Source: CAXXOK01 sp963678055 (GTDB taxonomy: Bacteria > Bacillota > Clostridia > Christensenellales > Aristaeellaceae). From it: DNA of 64,000 bases. This document shows positions 53,403 to 62,685 of the stretch, piece after piece. The number at the start of each line of letters is the position of its first letter. Position 1 is the first letter of the stretch. The stretch spans positions 744,001 to 808,000 of the forward strand of contig OY782679.1 of the NCBI GenBank assembly GCA_963678055.1. The letters are read 5' to 3'. The notes beneath the pieces are model-generated. The model searched no databases, was not told where the DNA came from, and saw nothing but the letters and a program-made list of their open reading frames with translations. Made by a program: the position numbers and the translations under genes.

Positions 53403-54359
53403 ATGAGGAACTACATCATCAAACGGCTCCTGCAGGCCATTCCCACATTGATTGCTCTCTCCTTTTTAATCTTCGGTCTGCTGTACATTACCCCCGGTGA
53501 CCCGGTTTATTTAATGCTGGGCGCAGGAGACCAGCAGAGCATATCCCCGGAAACCTATGAACAGGTTCGCCAGGACCTTGGGCTTGACGAACCCTTTTTC
53601 GTCCGATATTTTGATTATCTGGCCCGCGCCTTTCAAGGCGATCTGGGTACGTCCTATATCACCAAGCGAGATGTAGGAACAGAGATTTTCACCCGCATGC
53701 CCGCTACAATCATCCTTACGACGGCCTCGATGTTGCTTGCGCTGCTCATTTCGCTGCCGCTGGGTATTTTCGCGGCCAAAAGGCATAACAGCATTTGGGA
53801 TTCGCTGGCCACCTTTTTATCGACGATCGGCGTATCCATGCCGCAGTTTTGGTTTGCGCTGCTGCTGATCCTTCTGTTTTCGCTGGGGCTGGGCTGGTTT
53901 CCATCCCAGGGGATTGGCTACGTGGAAGACGGGTTTGGCAATTACCTAAAGCACCTGTTTCTGCCTGCATTTTCTCTGGCGTTCAGCCTGGCAGCAACAC
54001 AATCGCGCATGATACGCTCCGCCATGCTTGAGGTACTTAAGCAGGATTATATGCGTTTTGCACGCGGTAAAGGGCTGAAAGAATGGTATATTCTAAAGGC
54101 GCACGCATTGCGAAACGCCTTAATTCCTTTTGTAACGGTTATTGGAGCACAGTTCGGCTCGCTGCTGGGCGGCGCGGTGATCATCGAAACCATCTTTGCA
54201 TGGCCCGGTGTGGGCCGTTTGGCCGTCAACGCGGTCGGGCAGCGCGACTTTCCGATGATTCAGGGAACCACGCTGGTGCTGTGCGTGTTCTTTTTACTGG
54301 TGAATCTACTCGTGGATATTATCTGCGCGTGGCTAAATCCCAAAATCAGGCTGAGGTAG
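53403..54359 (+). CDS. Peptide ABC transporter permease (DppB type)
   Basis: 318 residues, six transmembrane helices. It has the DppB/OppB start YIIKRLLQAIPTLIALSFLI and the EAA loop LKQDYMRFARGKGLKEWYIL, followed by HALRNALIPFVT and ETIFAWPGVGR. It pairs with the next permease, which begins 7 bp after its stop. Confidence 0.95.
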   Translation: MRNYIIKRLLQAIPTLIALSFLIFGLLYITPGDPVYLMLGAGDQQSISPETYEQVRQDLGLDEPFFVRYFDYLARAFQGDLGTSYITKRDVGTEIFTRMPATIILTTASMLLALLISLPLGIFAAKRHNSIWDSLATFLSTIGVSMPQFWFALLLILLFSLGLGWFPSQGIGYVEDGFGNYLKHLFLPAFSLAFSLAATQSRMIRSAMLEVLKQDYMRFARGKGLKEWYILKAHALRNALIPFVTVIGAQFGSLLGGAVIIETIFAWPGVGRLAVNAVGQRDFPMIQGTTLVLCVFFLLVNLLVDIICAWLNPKIRLR

Positions 54360-54366
54360 CGTAGCG

Positions 54367-55266
54367 ATGGAGCAGAAAACAAGAAGGTATCAGGATGCCG
54401 CCGGGTACACCCTTCCACCCGAAACCTGTTCGGGTGCGATTGTGTGCAGTTTTTCCAAAAACAAGCTGGCGGTTATCGGGCTTTTGATTCTTGTCATGAT
54501 CGTTAGCCTGAGTATTCTGGCGCCGCTTTTTACCGGGTACGATCCGGTGCTGGGTATGGACCTGCAAAACGCCCTGTTGCCGCCGGGATCGGCGGGCCAT
54601 CTACTGGGAACCGATGATTACGGGCGGGATCTTGGGGCGCGCTTATTATACGGCGGGCGCACGTCGGTGCTCACCGGTCTGAGTGTGGCGCTGCTTGCGG
54701 CAGGTGTCGGCGTGTTAATCGGCAGCATCAGCGGCTATTACGGCGGCTGGCTGGATGCTGTGCTGATGCGGCTGACGGATATCATGCTGTCCTTTCCGTT
54801 CCTTGTAATCGCCATCGCCATGATGGCGGTGCTGGGCGCGACGCGAGCGAATATCATCCTGATCCTCGCCTTGGTTAGCTGGCCGGGGTTTGCTCGGCTG
54901 ACCCGAAGCCAGGTACTGGCGGTGAAAGAGCTTGAGTTTGTGCAAAGCGCAAAAGCCACGGGCTATCGCGACCCCCGTATTATCGTGCATCATATTTTGC
55001 CCAACTGCATGGGCCCTTTGATCGTCCAGCTGACGCTGATGGTCGGCACTGCGATTCTATCGGCAGCAAGCCTCAATTTTTTGGGGCTTGGCACCGACGG
55101 TACCCAGCCGGATTGGGGCATCATGCTCAATCAGGGGCGGTATTATCTGCAAAGCGCGCCCTACCTGACCATGATTCCCGGTCTTGCTATTTCCCTGACG
55201 GTGCTGGCCATGAACTGGGTCGGCGACGGCCTGCGCGATGTATTCGATCCGCGGTTGAGGAGATAG
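54367..55266 (+). CDS. Peptide ABC transporter permease (DppC type)
   Basis: 299 residues. OppC_N-type N-terminal helix, then LLGTDDYGRDLGARLLYGGR, EAA loop VKELEFVQSAKATGYRDP, and the C-terminus GDGLRDVFDPRLRR typical of DppC. It is followed at 3 bp by the first ATPase gene. Confidence 0.95.
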   Translation: MEQKTRRYQDAAGYTLPPETCSGAIVCSFSKNKLAVIGLLILVMIVSLSILAPLFTGYDPVLGMDLQNALLPPGSAGHLLGTDDYGRDLGARLLYGGRTSVLTGLSVALLAAGVGVLIGSISGYYGGWLDAVLMRLTDIMLSFPFLVIAIAMMAVLGATRANIILILALVSWPGFARLTRSQVLAVKELEFVQSAKATGYRDPRIIVHHILPNCMGPLIVQLTLMVGTAILSAASLNFLGLGTDGTQPDWGIMLNQGRYYLQSAPYLTMIPGLAISLTVLAMNWVGDGLRDVFDPRLRR

Positions 55267-55269
55267 AGG

Positions 55270-56283
55270 ATGATACGGGAAAAAGTGCTGGAAATCAGCG
55301 GGCTGAAGACCTGGTTTCATACGCCCGAAGGCGTGGCCCGGTCTGTGGACGGCGAATCGTTTACGCTTAGGCAGAGCGAAACGCTCGCCCTGGTCGGGGA
55401 AAGCGGAAGCGGGAAATCTGTCACCGCTTTATCGCTGATGCGCCTGCTGGATAAAGATGTTGAGATTTCCGCTGATACATTTGTGATTGACGGCGTCGAC
55501 GCCAAAGAATTATCCTCACAAGAGGCGCGGCAGATACGTGGCCGGAAGATTGCCATGATTTTTCAGGACCCCATGACGGCTCTCAACCCCGTTATGAAAA
55601 TACGAAAACAGCTGGGCGAGGTGCTAAAACACCGCAACCCCCAGATGAAACGAGCGGAGGTGCGAAAGCTCTCCATTCGAGCGCTGGAAAACGCTGGCGT
55701 GCCTAATCCTGCGGAAAGGCTGCACCAATTTCCCCATCAGCTTTCCGGCGGGCTTCGTCAGCGCGTCATGATAGCCATCGCGCTGGCAAATCACCCGAAA
55801 ATCCTGATCGCCGACGAACCGACGACTGCGCTGGATGTAACAATCCAAGCGCAAATCATTGACCTGCTGAAGAAATACAAGCAGGAGCGGCAGATGTCCA
55901 TGCTGCTGATCACCCACGATTTCGGGGTGGTTTCACGGCTGGCCGATAGGGTAGCGGTTATGTACGCGGGGGAAATTGTGGAAGAAGCGCCGATTGCGGA
56001 GATTTTCAATGACCCCTGGCACCCGTATACGGAGTTACTGATTCATTCTATTCCCGGGATATACAACAAGCGCGGGCAGCCGTTTGACGCGCTGCCCGGC
56101 GAAGCGCCCGATCCGCTGCAGTATCCGACCGGATGCCGTTTTCATCCGCGCTGCCCCAAGGCGATTGAGATTTGTAAACGGCTTGAGCCGCAGGAATATT
56201 CCGTGAAAAACCGCCGGGTGAGTTGCTGGCTGAAGGGAGGTCATGATGAGCAAGGAAACCATGATATCCATTCAAAATCTTAA
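55270..56283 (+). CDS. Peptide ABC transporter ATPase (DppD type)
   Basis: 337 residues. Walker A GESGSGKS, signature LSGGLRQR, Walker B ILIADEPTTALD, and the C-terminal oligopeptide domain with the Cys cluster CRFHPRCPKAIEIC that can carry an Fe-S cluster. Its 3' end overlaps the next gene by about 38 bp. Confidence 0.95.
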   Translation: MIREKVLEISGLKTWFHTPEGVARSVDGESFTLRQSETLALVGESGSGKSVTALSLMRLLDKDVEISADTFVIDGVDAKELSSQEARQIRGRKIAMIFQDPMTALNPVMKIRKQLGEVLKHRNPQMKRAEVRKLSIRALENAGVPNPAERLHQFPHQLSGGLRQRVMIAIALANHPKILIADEPTTALDVTIQAQIIDLLKKYKQERQMSMLLITHDFGVVSRLADRVAVMYAGEIVEEAPIAEIFNDPWHPYTELLIHSIPGIYNKRGQPFDALPGEAPDPLQYPTGCRFHPRCPKAIEICKRLEPQEYSVKNRRVSCWLKGGHDEQGNHDIHSKS

Positions 56284-57214
56284 GGTAGGGTTTCCGGTTC
56301 AGGGTGTACGGCTATTGCGCCGCCGCCGCTCTATACTGGCGGTCGACCATGTCAATCTGGACATTCTGGAAGGCGAAACGCTGGGATTGGTCGGCGAAAG
56401 CGGATGCGGGAAAACCACGCTGGGCCGGGCGATCATGCGCTTGAACGAGCCCGTCGAAGGCAGTATTGTGTTCCGCGGTCAGGATATCCTCAAAACGAAG
56501 GGGAAATCGCAGCGCTTACTTGCAAAACACCTGCAAATCGTATTTCAGGATCCTTATGCGTCTTTAAACCCCAGGCAGACCATACGCAATACGATCACCG
56601 AAGTGCTGAGAGTTCGCATGAAACTTGGCAGAAAGCAAAGCAAAGAGCGTGCGGACGAACTGCTGGCGCAGGTGGGATTGAACCCGAAAAACGCCGACCG
56701 GTTTCCCCATGAATTTTCCGGCGGTCAGCGGCAGCGGGTCGCCATCGCCAAAGCGCTTGCGCTGCAACCGGAATTTCTGGTGCTGGACGAAGCCATATCG
56801 GCGCTGGACGTATCCATTCAATCCCAAATCATCAACCTGCTGATGGTCCTCAAAGAACGATACCATATTACGTACCTGTTCATTTCTCACGATTTGAACG
56901 TAGTCCAGCATATCAGCGATCGCGTGGCAGTCATGTACCTGGGAAAAATCGTCGAGCTGGCACCTACAGAAGTGCTGTTTGATCACTCTGAGCATCCCTA
57001 TACGCTGGCGCTGCTGTCATCCATTCCGCAAATTCCCGGACAGGAAAATCGGGAGAGAATTGTGCTGCCTGGGGAAGTGTCCGGATCGGGAAACATACCC
57101 GCCGGATGCCGGTTTCATCCTCGCTGTGCCTATGCGACCGATATTTGCAAGAAAGCAGAACCTGAACTGACAAATCGTGGCGACGGACACTGGGCGGCTT
57201 GCCACAATATGTGA
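56246..57214 (+). CDS. Peptide ABC transporter ATPase (DppF type)
   Basis: 322 residues. Walker A GESGCGKT, signature FSGGQRQR, Walker B FLVLDEAISALD, and the C-terminal Cys set CRFHPRCAYATDIC. An ATG one codon upstream is also in frame; the start at 56246 gives better spacing from GGAGG. It completes the importer with two ATPases of the Opp/Dpp type. Confidence 0.95.
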   Translation: MSKETMISIQNLKVGFPVQGVRLLRRRRSILAVDHVNLDILEGETLGLVGESGCGKTTLGRAIMRLNEPVEGSIVFRGQDILKTKGKSQRLLAKHLQIVFQDPYASLNPRQTIRNTITEVLRVRMKLGRKQSKERADELLAQVGLNPKNADRFPHEFSGGQRQRVAIAKALALQPEFLVLDEAISALDVSIQSQIINLLMVLKERYHITYLFISHDLNVVQHISDRVAVMYLGKIVELAPTEVLFDHSEHPYTLALLSSIPQIPGQENRERIVLPGEVSGSGNIPAGCRFHPRCAYATDICKKAEPELTNRGDGHWAACHNM

Positions 57215-57323
57215 TTAGGGTAGCTGCAATGGTTTGATGCATCAACCCCAAATTTTCAACAACAAGACTTCGGTGCCGATACAAGGCTTTTTAGCAGTAT
57301 GCAACACCGGTATGGTGTGCCAA

Positions 57324-57364
57324 AACCCCCTTGTATTATGAATGATGCAGTGGGGGTTGTTCTT
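57324..57364 (+). terminator. Terminator of the peptide importer operon
   Basis: Stem AACCCCC / GGGGGTT (57324-57330 and 57352-57358) with a 21-nt loop, followed by GTTCTTTATA. The stem is short, so termination may be incomplete. Confidence 0.6.
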
Positions 57365-57511
57365 TATAAAGACGTGTGAAACATGTAAAATATTCTTGTG
57401 GATTTTAATTGAGTATAAACCTTTATTTGAATAGCGTGACCCAAGGCCCGTATACCCGATCCATGTGCACTATATACACTGTTTTTTCCGTGTATTCCTG
57501 CTGTAAATGTT

Positions 57512-57540
57512 TTGACTGGATTTCAGAGGGATGATACTAT
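57512..57540 (+). promoter_or_regulatory. Promoter of the RpiR-rocB-like operon
   Basis: TTGACT (57512-57517), 17-bp spacer, TACTAT (57535-57540), about 60 nt before the RpiR start codon. Confidence 0.6.
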
Positions 57541-57568
57541 GAAAATATAATTTAACTGATACACTAGA

Positions 57569-57584
57569 TGAAATAAAAGTTTCA
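57569..57584. promoter_or_regulatory. Candidate RpiR operator
   Basis: TGAAATAAAAGTTTCA, a 5-bp inverted repeat (TGAAA/TTTCA) in the leader between promoter and start codon. RpiR/MurR regulators often bind GAAA...TTTC sites, so autoregulation is plausible. Confidence 0.45.
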
Positions 57585-57601
57585 TGGAGGGTGAGAACAC
57601 T

Positions 57602-58426
57602 ATGCCAAGCAATGAGATCGAAACACGATACCCCTCCCTGTCACAATCCCAAAAGAAAATCGCCTGTTATGTGGAAGAGCACCTGGAAGAGGTGGTTTTC
57701 CTATCCATCAATCAGCTGGCGGAAAACCTGGCGCTTTCACCTGCGACCATTGTGCGCTTTACGCGCGCTGTCGGCTATCAGGGATATACGGATTATCAAA
57801 AATATCTGCGCAGCAGAATCAAGGTGGTTCGCGTAGCACCCGAACCTGGCGTAATGGCTGCCGGCCCGGCACAGGCCGTCAAGGCCAGCATCGAGGCGAC
57901 ACAACACATGTTTCAAACCGTGGATATCGTGCAGATGCACCGGGTGGGGGATGCCGTGATGACGGCGCAAAAGGTACTCGTCGTAGGCTATATGGATAGC
58001 TTTGGCACGGCTTCGGAGCTTGTACACCGCTTGTACGGCATGCGCGACAGTGTATACTTCACCCGCCTGATTAACGATTGGGACGGCATACTGAAACTGA
58101 TGACGCCGGATACGCTGGTGCTGGCCGTGTCGTTTGCACCGCATTATCAATATACCCACACCTGCGTAACCACGGCGAAGGAACGTGGCTGCCAGACGAT
58201 TCTGATAACGGACAATGCGATTAACCCCCTGTCGGAATACGCCGATGAAATGCTGGTCTTTCCGCTTTCTCATGCGGGACGGGGAACGCTGCACGAGCAG
58301 CTGGATGTCAGTCCGGTGTTAGCATACATCCACTACATGTTTTGCTATCTGGCGGCGCAGTATCCGGAAAGGAAGCTGAATGAAAGTCGGTATCACGAAA
58401 AATTCGTTGACGAGTTCAGGCAGTAG
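57602..58426 (+). CDS. MurR/RpiR family transcriptional regulator
   Basis: 274 residues. N-terminal HTH_6 domain (about 1-77, with FLSINQLAENLALSPATIVR and the RpiR-type RAVGYQGYTDYQKYLR) followed by a SIS domain (about 105-250, VLVVGYMDSFGTASEL) that normally binds a phosphosugar or related ligand. The start at 57602 has GGAGGG about 10 nt upstream. The next gene is a RocB-like peptidase, so the regulator may control peptide or arginine use rather than sugar use. Confidence 0.93.
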   Translation: MPSNEIETRYPSLSQSQKKIACYVEEHLEEVVFLSINQLAENLALSPATIVRFTRAVGYQGYTDYQKYLRSRIKVVRVAPEPGVMAAGPAQAVKASIEATQHMFQTVDIVQMHRVGDAVMTAQKVLVVGYMDSFGTASELVHRLYGMRDSVYFTRLINDWDGILKLMTPDTLVLAVSFAPHYQYTHTCVTTAKERGCQTILITDNAINPLSEYADEMLVFPLSHAGRGTLHEQLDVSPVLAYIHYMFCYLAAQYPERKLNESRYHEKFVDEFRQ

Positions 58427-58561
58427 GCCTGTAGGCGGTGGAAGCTTCATGCCTTACGATGATCGCAGCAAGTGGATGAAACCACTGCCATGGGCAACTC
58501 AGGGATATCGGGATATGATAACGGGGTTTTGCCACGGGGCAAACAGAGGAAGGTGCGCTGA

Positions 58562-60172
58562 ATGACGGTTTTAGAGATGCTCGAAGCGCTTGTCAAAACG
58601 CGAGGGATAACGGGTACACAGCAGGAAACGGCGGTCGCCAATCAAGTGATGGAAATCATCCGGGACGACCCGTATTTTATGAAGCACCCGGAGCTATGCG
58701 GCCAGTGGGATGGGGGAGATGCGCTCGGCAGACCGGTGGTTTGGGCCTTGAAAAAAGGCAGCGGGAAACGCACGGTTATTGTCTCCGGGCATTACGATAC
58801 GGTAGGCACTGCCTGCTATGGTGTGTATGAAGACCACGCACTCAATCCTAAACAGCTATTGCAGGCTTATTTGAACAATCCGCCAAACGATCCGGCGTTG
58901 ATGGAAGACATTCGCAGTGGAAAATGGATGGTCGGCCGCGGCTGCGCGGATATGAAAGCCGGGCTTGCGCTGAATTTGGATGCGCTGCTCAGCTATACGC
59001 CCGGGGAAGTCAACGTTTTGTTTACGGCGGTCAGCGATGAGGAAAACCTGTCCGCAGGCGCGCGGCAGGCCGTGGCGCTGTATAGGCAGCTGCAGGAACG
59101 CTTTGATTTGCAGTACGAGGTAGCGATTGTCAGCGAGTCTATCGAGCGGGATGTTGCGGCAGAAGAACCGCATCCGCTCATCAATGGCAGCGCGGGGAAA
59201 ATATTGCCGGTGGTGGTCGCCAAAGGCATTCCCGCCCATGGGGCCGCTATGCTGCGCGGGATTAACTCCGCTCATCTGATTGCTGAAGTCGTATGCCAAA
59301 CCGAGTACGATACGGCGTTTGTATCGCGCGGCGGCGACCTGTATACGCAGCCGCCCGCTGTACAGCTGATACGGGACTTAAAGCCGGGGTATGATGTTTC
59401 CATGCCGGAGTATACGGCTGCGGCGTTCAACATGACCTTCTTCTGCGATACGGACCCGCTCTTGCTGATGAACAGGCTGATGCACAACTGCCGTACGGCA
59501 ACTCAGCAGGTATTAAAGCGCTATCAGGACTGCGCGGAGGCCATGGTAACAGGCGGTACGCTGGCAGACGGTATATACCGGCCGTTTGATCTGCCGGTGA
59601 TGACGCTGGAAGAGCTGGAAGCTAAGGCCTGCCAGCAAAGTGGGTATGAAGCATTCCACAAGGCCGCCGCTGCACGCAGCTTACAGCGCGCAGCCGACGG
59701 AGACACGCTGGTGATGATCAGCATTCATTATATTGCCGAATTGATGGCGTTTGCGGGACGCGGCCCGATGGTGGTGGCCGGGATTGCTCCGCCGTATTAC
59801 CCGGCGGTGAATAACGAGTATCTGGCGTGTCACAGTGCACCTATTATGCAGCACGTAGCGCAAGCGCTGCAGCAACAGGGCGTGCAGACGGCCATGCGGG
59901 CGTATACACCGGCGATGATGGATTTAAGCTATCTGTCCTGCTTCAATCCGGAAAGCGCACACAAGGTGATGAGCAATGTACCCATACCCAAATTTCTGTA
60001 TGCTATGGATATCGAAGCGATGGCGCAGCTTGGTATTCCCTCGCTGGTTGTCGGCCCTGCTGGTAAAGACATTCATCAGCTGGGAGAGCGGGTGTTCATT
60101 CCGGATCTAGAGGGCGATTTGCCGAAAATCTTCCGGCAAATTATCGCAAGTACACAGCAGTTTGACCAGTAA
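58562..60172 (+). CDS. M20 family peptidase, RocB-like
   Basis: 536 residues. Zinc-site motifs SGHYDTVG and GRGCADMKAGLA, and SDEENLSAGAR with the catalytic Glu are visible. Length and the N-terminal QWDGGDALGRPVVWALKKG match RocB (arginine utilisation protein) relatives rather than shorter M20 peptidases. It sits after a peptide importer and an RpiR regulator, consistent with hydrolysis of imported peptides or acyl-amino acids. AGGAAGG lies about 8 nt before the ATG. Confidence 0.9.
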   Translation: MTVLEMLEALVKTRGITGTQQETAVANQVMEIIRDDPYFMKHPELCGQWDGGDALGRPVVWALKKGSGKRTVIVSGHYDTVGTACYGVYEDHALNPKQLLQAYLNNPPNDPALMEDIRSGKWMVGRGCADMKAGLALNLDALLSYTPGEVNVLFTAVSDEENLSAGARQAVALYRQLQERFDLQYEVAIVSESIERDVAAEEPHPLINGSAGKILPVVVAKGIPAHGAAMLRGINSAHLIAEVVCQTEYDTAFVSRGGDLYTQPPAVQLIRDLKPGYDVSMPEYTAAAFNMTFFCDTDPLLLMNRLMHNCRTATQQVLKRYQDCAEAMVTGGTLADGIYRPFDLPVMTLEELEAKACQQSGYEAFHKAAAARSLQRAADGDTLVMISIHYIAELMAFAGRGPMVVAGIAPPYYPAVNNEYLACHSAPIMQHVAQALQQQGVQTAMRAYTPAMMDLSYLSCFNPESAHKVMSNVPIPKFLYAMDIEAMAQLGIPSLVVGPAGKDIHQLGERVFIPDLEGDLPKIFRQIIASTQQFDQ

Positions 60173-60182
60173 GGAGAAATTT

Positions 60183-60644
60183 ATGAAGACGATGCAACTA
60201 TCCGAGCGTTACAGAGACGAAGCCTGGGCCATGGAACGGTTTGATCGGGCGGAATACGCCTGTCTGGCAGTCAATGGTGAAAACGGAACACCCTATAACA
60301 TTCCCCTTTGTGTTGTGCGGATTGACGACGCGCTGTACTTCCATACGGCGCTTGCGGGAACAGCGCCGGACTTGCTCCGCAAAGACGGCCGTGCAAGTAT
60401 AAACTGCACCACCTATACCAAGCGCGATCCCCAGCATACAACGCTGCTGTTTGAATCGGCTATGGCCTCCGGCGTTGTGACGGAAATTACGCAGCTGGAA
60501 CAAAAACGGGAGATCATGATCGGGTTTTTTGGCAAATATCTACCCGGCGACCTGAAAACGGAGGCCTATGCCACCCGGGCGTCCATGCGGGCGGCTGTCT
60601 GGAAGTTCGATATAAACTCCATCAGCGGTAAAGAGAACAGCTGA
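60183..60644 (+). CDS. Pyridoxamine 5'-phosphate oxidase family protein
   Basis: 153 residues. The split-barrel flavin-binding fold is suggested by AEYACLAVNGENGTPYNIPL, a beta-strand DDALYFHTAL and a C-terminal TRASMRAAVWKFDI, as in the PNPOx/NimA-like family. AAGGAG lies 7 nt before the ATG at 60183, 10 bp after the stop of the peptidase gene, so the two are probably co-expressed. The substrate is unknown; it may bind flavin or heme. Confidence 0.85.
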   Translation: MKTMQLSERYRDEAWAMERFDRAEYACLAVNGENGTPYNIPLCVVRIDDALYFHTALAGTAPDLLRKDGRASINCTTYTKRDPQHTTLLFESAMASGVVTEITQLEQKREIMIGFFGKYLPGDLKTEAYATRASMRAAVWKFDINSISGKENS

Positions 60645-60667
60645 TAGAGTCCATAAAAAGAGCATCA

Positions 60668-60707
60668 TCGCCCGGCGACCCTGCACAGTGGTTGACCGGG
60701 CGATTTT
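60668..60707 (+). terminator. Terminator
   Basis: Stem TCGCCCGG / CCGGGCGA with an inner region that can pair further, followed by TTTT. It ends the RpiR-peptidase-PNPOx unit. Confidence 0.7.
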
Positions 60708-60871
60708 GGTATGCAAAACACCCGCAAACGACAGTTATACAGGAATTGGTTTATAGTTCCCGGAAACAGGGTAGTAAACAATATAGAATCATCCCGCGTC
60801 GGCGCAGGCCCATGCACCATACGCGCTGGCATAGCACAAGCCGGGATGTGACCGGGACAGAGGAGAACGCT

Positions 60872-61537
60872 ATGAGTGATAAAATGAAATCTTTCACCGA
60901 TGCATACTGCGAGTTTCTGGATGTATTTGATCGGGACGGCGCAACTCATTATGCGCTCTCGCTGATTGAAAACGGCGAGATCACGATTGCGCAGTTGTAT
61001 GAGCAGGTGCTCACACCCGCCCTTGACCGCATTGTGATTCCGCGCTGCGATGAAACCTGCATGATTTGGAAAGAACATATGATGTCCAGCATCGTCCGTG
61101 CGACGGTCGAAGCCACCTACCCCTATGTGCTCAAAGAGCGTGAAAAGGCGCCGGCGGCCAATCAGGGTACGTTGGTAGCACTGGTATGCCCGCAGGAAGA
61201 GTATCACGAAATCGGACTTAGAATGGGCTCGGATTTCTTTACGATGCAAGGGTATGATGTAGCCTACATTGGCGTGAATACGCCCAAAGCCACCTTGCTG
61301 GATGCCGTGAAAACCTTAAAGCCCGCCATTGTGGACCTGGGCGTGACCAATTATTTGAATCTTGCGCAGCTGCCTATGCTGGTCAAGGAGCTTAAAGCCC
61401 TGTCGCCTGCTCCTAAGGTCTTTATCAGCGGCAGTGCGCTTATGCATACGGGCAAACAGGCCAGCGAGTTCGGCGCAGACGGACTGCTGAAAGACTATGA
61501 ATCAGTGAAGGCCCTATCGGAAGGGGATACCGCATGA
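60872..61537 (+). CDS. Cobalamin-binding domain protein
   Basis: 221 residues. An N-terminal helical cap (B12-binding-2 like, YALSLIENGEITIAQLYEQV) precedes a B12-binding Rossmann domain. The usual DxHxxG cobalamin-ligand motif reads EYHEIG here, so His is kept and Asp replaced by Glu, followed by VAYIGVNTPKATL and VFISGSAL. There is no DNA-binding domain. The start at 60872 has GAGGAG 6 nt upstream; the 60 codons that open before it lie over the leader. Its stop overlaps the start of the FtsX-type permease (ATGA). Confidence 0.82.
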   Translation: MSDKMKSFTDAYCEFLDVFDRDGATHYALSLIENGEITIAQLYEQVLTPALDRIVIPRCDETCMIWKEHMMSSIVRATVEATYPYVLKEREKAPAANQGTLVALVCPQEEYHEIGLRMGSDFFTMQGYDVAYIGVNTPKATLLDAVKTLKPAIVDLGVTNYLNLAQLPMLVKELKALSPAPKVFISGSALMHTGKQASEFGADGLLKDYESVKALSEGDTA

Positions 61538-62685
61538 AAACAGCTATTAAAATCGCTTGGCGTTTTCTGACACACGCCAAAGGACAATCCATCCTCATCG
61601 CCGTCGGTATTGCAGTCGGCGTTTCTGTACAGGTATTCATCGGTTCGTTGATTACCGGCTTGCAGGCCGAGCTTTTGGATAACGCCATCGGCCGCAGCGC
61701 ACAGATTACCGTAACCGCCGCCCAGCGAGGCGAATTGATTTCCGACTATGCACCCCTGGTGGAAACCATTGAGCAGAACCAGCCCGATGCGTTGTACGTT
61801 TCTGCTGTGGCTGATGCCAGCGGCTTCCTACGCGGCGACGACGGAACGGATTTTCCCGTGCTGCTGCGTGGATTGGATATTGACAAGGCGGAGGGAATAT
61901 ACCGTTTCAGCGAAGCACTGGTTTCTGGGGGGCTCCCGGGCGACGGCGAAGTGCTGATCGGTCTGGATCTGGCCAAAGAAGCCGATATCGGCGATACCGT
62001 TACTCTGGCTACACCGCGCGGCGAAGTGAAAAAGGCCAGCGTATCCGGTGTATTTGATCTGGGGGTTGCCTCTCTTAACGAACGCTGGATTATCTCCGGC
62101 CTTGCATTTGCTCAGGATATGTTTGGCTATCCCGGGCAGGCAACGGCCATCGAAATGCAGCTGACCGACCCCTTTACAGCCGATGACGTTGCCCTGGCCC
62201 TGCAGCAAGTGCTGCCGGACGGGCTGAAGGTTGCCGACTGGAAAACCCAGAACGCGCAGCTGCTCAGCGGACTCAACGGGCAGAGCGTATCCAGCCTGAT
62301 GATTCAGGTGTTTGTACTGTTGTCGGTTGTGTTGGCGATTGCAAGTGTACTGGCCATATCAGTGCTGCAAAAATCCAAGCAGCTGGGCATACTCAAGGCC
62401 ATGGGTATCCGCAACCGGGATGCCAGCCTCGTATTTATGTTCGAAGGCTTCTTGCTGGGCATAGCTGGGGCAGTGCTGGGCGTACTGCTCGGCCTTGGGC
62501 TCTCGTTTGCCTTTACCAAGTTTGCCTTAAACCCGGACGGTACGCCGGTGGTCGCCCTGTTGATTGACGCCCGGTTTATTACAATATCAGCCGCGATTGC
62601 GGTGCTGTCGGCAACGCTCGCATCGCTGATTCCGGCACGGCGCTCGGCCAAGCTGGACCCAATGGAGGTCATTCGCAATGGATAA
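61534..62685 (+). CDS. FtsX/LolC-type ABC transporter permease
   Basis: 383 residues. N-terminal helix (ILIAVGIAVGVSVQVFIGSL), a large extracytoplasmic MacB-type periplasmic-core-like domain, and three C-terminal helices within VLLSVVLAIASVLAISVLQK, FEGFLLGIAGAVLGVLLGLG and ITISAAIAVLSATLASLIPA. The pattern GILKAMGIRNRD is the conserved loop of the FtsX family. It overlaps the ATPase gene by 8 bp. Such pairs (MacB, LolCD) move lipids, peptides or drugs or act mechanically. Confidence 0.92.
   Translation: MKTAIKIAWRFLTHAKGQSILIAVGIAVGVSVQVFIGSLITGLQAELLDNAIGRSAQITVTAAQRGELISDYAPLVETIEQNQPDALYVSAVADASGFLRGDDGTDFPVLLRGLDIDKAEGIYRFSEALVSGGLPGDGEVLIGLDLAKEADIGDTVTLATPRGEVKKASVSGVFDLGVASLNERWIISGLAFAQDMFGYPGQATAIEMQLTDPFTADDVALALQQVLPDGLKVADWKTQNAQLLSGLNGQSVSSLMIQVFVLLSVVLAIASVLAISVLQKSKQLGILKAMGIRNRDASLVFMFEGFLLGIAGAVLGVLLGLGLSFAFTKFALNPDGTPVVALLIDARFITISAAIAVLSATLASLIPARRSAKLDPMEVIRNG

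Larger units (their letters stand above)
57215..57601. other. Intergenic region between peptide importer and RpiR regulator
   Basis: No gene. It holds a terminator, a promoter and a candidate operator that are listed separately. Confidence 0.6.

Noticed and set aside
60708..60871. Cobalamin riboswitch before the B12-binding gene
   Set aside because: The leader lacks the conserved B12-box core (GCCACTG) and the usual length; the only clear structure is the upstream terminator.
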